Shown here one piece after another: positions 6,267-7,532 of a stretch of 7,532 bases of DNA (its first letter is position 1; every line of letters begins with the position of its first letter). This stretch comes from Pirellulaceae bacterium (GTDB taxonomy: Bacteria > Planctomycetota > Planctomycetia > Pirellulales > Pirellulaceae): assembly GCA_013002105.1 (NCBI GenBank), contig JABDKS010000217.1:1-7532 (forward strand), in the 5' to 3' direction. The position numbers were made by a program, and so were the translations under genes. The notes below the pieces were generated by a model. The model was not told where the DNA came from and did not search any database. It saw only the letters and a list, made by a program, of their open reading frames with translations.

Positions 6267-6752
6267 ATGGCCACCCAGTATTGGTTGATGAAAACCGAGC
6301 CGACGACCTACTCGATTGACGATCTTCAGAAAGAAAAAAAGAAGACGACTTGTTGGGAGGGCGTCCGCAACTATCAAGCTCGTAATCTGTTGCGTGATGA
6401 TGTTCAAGCTGGCGACCGTGTTCTGTTTTATCACTCCGCTTGTAAAGAGCCGGCCATCGTTGGAACGGCGGTGGTGGTGCGGGACGGATATCCGGATCAC
6501 TTTCAGTTTGATAAAAAAAGTAAGTATTACGACGCCAAGAGCAATCCTGACGATCCGCGTTGGTTCATGGTCGACATTCAACTCGATCAGCAGTTCGAAA
6601 CGCCGGTCACGTTGACCCAACTACGCGAGCAGGCCTCCAAGAAAGGTCCGTTCTCCGACATGGTGTTGTTGCAGAAAGGGAGTCGGTTGAGCGTTCAACC
6701 GGTCAAAAAGAAAGAATTCAACGCGATTGTAAAACTGGCCGGGTTGGCGTAA
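6267..6752 (+). CDS. EVE-domain protein (THYN1-like)
   Basis: This is a full-length, single-domain EVE protein of 161 residues. The EVE fold belongs to the PUA-like group, and members bind modified bases such as methylated cytosine in DNA, or RNA. The bacterial role is mostly unknown. Signature blocks are YWLMKTEP (5-12), YSIDDL (15-20), WEGVRNYQARN (30-40), GDRVLFYHS (49-57), IVGTAVVV (64-71), DPRWFMVD (96-103), PVTLTQL (113-119) and GSRLSVQPV (138-146). The tryptophan, tyrosine and serine residues that line the base-binding pocket in the family appear to be present. ATG 6267 is chosen because YWLMKTEP is always close to the N-terminus. No good Shine-Dalgarno site precedes it. No restriction or methylation gene is next to it, so it looks like the housekeeping form rather than a defence fusion. 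Confidence 0.94.
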   Translation: MATQYWLMKTEPTTYSIDDLQKEKKKTTCWEGVRNYQARNLLRDDVQAGDRVLFYHSACKEPAIVGTAVVVRDGYPDHFQFDKKSKYYDAKSNPDDPRWFMVDIQLDQQFETPVTLTQLREQASKKGPFSDMVLLQKGSRLSVQPVKKKEFNAIVKLAGLA

Positions 6753-6897
6753 GCAGTGGTAAAACCGTCCGTGGTGGTGTCTGTTGAACAAAAGTTGATC
6801 GTGCCGACGGCAATTTGCCAGATTGGCCACTGGCGAATCGGTAGGCTGAAGATTGCCCGGTTAACGTCGAAGTACTTGTAGGGAAAGGTTCAGGTGG

Positions 6898-7302
6898 ATG
6901 AACGAATCAAACGAGGATGAGCTCACGCCGTTAATGGCCAGTTACCATCGCTGCCGTGATGACGATCGATTTGTGGACACCTTCTATGAATTGTTTTTGG
7001 GCAAGTCGCCCGCGATTGCTCAGATGTTTGTGCATACGGATTTCAAACATCAAAAGTTGATGTTGCGCGAGTCGCTGTTGGAAATGCTGTGTTACGACAA
7101 CGGCATGGCTGGCGCTGAGGCGGAGGTCTTAAAGCTGTCGGCTCGGCACAAGACGCTTGGTGTGAAGCCGGAAATGTTTGCGATGTGGCTCGATTCATTG
7201 TGCGAAGCGGTCGAAAAGCATGATCCGCAATACACGCCAGCAATCGGAACGCTGTGGCGAAACGCGATGCAAAAGGGCATCGATTTGATGTTATCGTCGT
7301 AG
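6898..7302 (+). CDS. Single-domain globin
   Basis: A heme-binding globin of 134 residues that likely binds or senses oxygen or nitric oxide. It shows the helix pattern of bacterial single-domain globins: FVDTFYELFLGKSP (25-38, B helix with the Tyr30 region), MFVHTDFKHQ (43-52, CD/E corner with CD1 Phe44), MLRESLLEML (55-64), KLSARHKTLGVKPEMFAMWL (79-98) with His84 as proximal heme ligand, and LWRNAMQKGIDLM (119-131, H helix). By alignment with Vitreoscilla-type globins, Gln52 probably takes the distal E7 place, which is my inference. No reductase domain (as in flavohemoglobin) or signalling domain is fused. ATG 6898 has AGG 3 bases upstream and GGGAAAGG about 9 bases upstream. It stands alone, 145 bases after the EVE gene and 19 bases before repeat array B. 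Confidence 0.9.
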   Translation: MNESNEDELTPLMASYHRCRDDDRFVDTFYELFLGKSPAIAQMFVHTDFKHQKLMLRESLLEMLCYDNGMAGAEAEVLKLSARHKTLGVKPEMFAMWLDSLCEAVEKHDPQYTPAIGTLWRNAMQKGIDLMLSS

Positions 7303-7321
7303 GATCAATCAGTAGCACAAC

Positions 7322-7532
7322 GTCGTTGTTCGCTCCGCGAACAATCTCGGGGAAAACTTCTGCATCGTCGTCCCACGCTCCGCGAAAGAAGGCGTCTTGT
7401 TACGCAAATGTTCGCGGAGCATTGTCGTTGTTCGCTCCGCGAACAATCACGGGGCAAGCGTCTACATCGTCGACTTTCGCTCCGCGAAAGAAAGCGTCTT
7501 GTTGCGTAAATGTTCGCGGAGCGAACAACGAC
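7322..7532 (+). repeat. Palindromic repeat array B: two 102-base units with 22-base inverted ends
   Basis: Two units start at 7322 and 7424, an exact period of 102. Each contains GTCG plus a TTGTTCGC/GCGAACAA hairpin (7326-7344 in unit 1), a middle of about 25 bases, a second hairpin region (in unit 2 CTTTCGC, TCC, GCGAAAG at 7474-7490; in unit 1 its left arm is mutated to CCCACGC), then TGTTCGCGGAGC. The first 22 bases (7322-7343) and the last 22 (7511-7532) are perfect reverse complements. The right end is identical to the right end of array A. The window ends exactly here, so more units could follow. Confidence 0.85.

Overview
The window looks like a chromosomal piece of a planctomycete, most likely a Rhodopirellula-like member of the Pirellulaceae. 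The reasons are loosely packed genes with long non-coding gaps, weak or absent Shine-Dalgarno sites, an infC gene not followed by rpmI/rplT, a mix of conserved genes with lineage-type hypothetical proteins, and short palindromic repeats built on TTCGC/GCGAA arms. The taxonomic call is an inference from style and protein similarity, not a database result.

Layout, left to right. Positions 2-52 hold the last 16 codons of a plus-strand gene. On the minus strand follows an isolated tRNA-Val(GAC) (315-388) with a rho-independent terminator at 238-264. About 860 bases without a convincing gene lead to infC (translation initiation factor IF-3, 1248-1790) and then a Nif3/YbgI-family (DUF34) metal-binding protein (1869-2717). 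A good sigma70-like promoter (2873-2900) precedes a family-2 glycosyltransferase (start at 3013, end 3789). Directly behind it is a large protein (about 3825-5660) with two sequence blocks that resemble BshC, the cysteine-adding enzyme of bacillithiol synthesis, though only remotely. A perfect 12-bp hairpin at 5864-5894 probably ends this transcript.

The 5895-6266 gap contains several clean hairpins and, on the minus strand, a 29-codon reading frame that encodes an almost perfect single transmembrane helix. An EVE-domain protein (6267-6752) and a single-domain globin (6898-7302) complete the gene set.

The most unusual structure is a pair of modular palindromic repeat arrays placed right behind two genes. 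One lies at 5660-5834 (three units with an exact 56-base period, starting on the last base of a stop codon). The other lies at 7322-7532 (two units with an exact 102-base period, bounded by perfect 22-base inverted ends). They share a 28-base right end, an 18-base internal junction, and GTCG or GTCA just before most hairpins. This fits REP/REPIN-type elements mobilised by RAYT transposases, or a relative of them. No transposase is in the window.

Functionally, infC and the tRNA serve translation. The glycosyltransferase and BshC-like gene are adjacent and probably co-transcribed, which suggests but does not prove a shared sugar-conjugate or thiol-related pathway. The Nif3, EVE and globin genes look like independent single genes.
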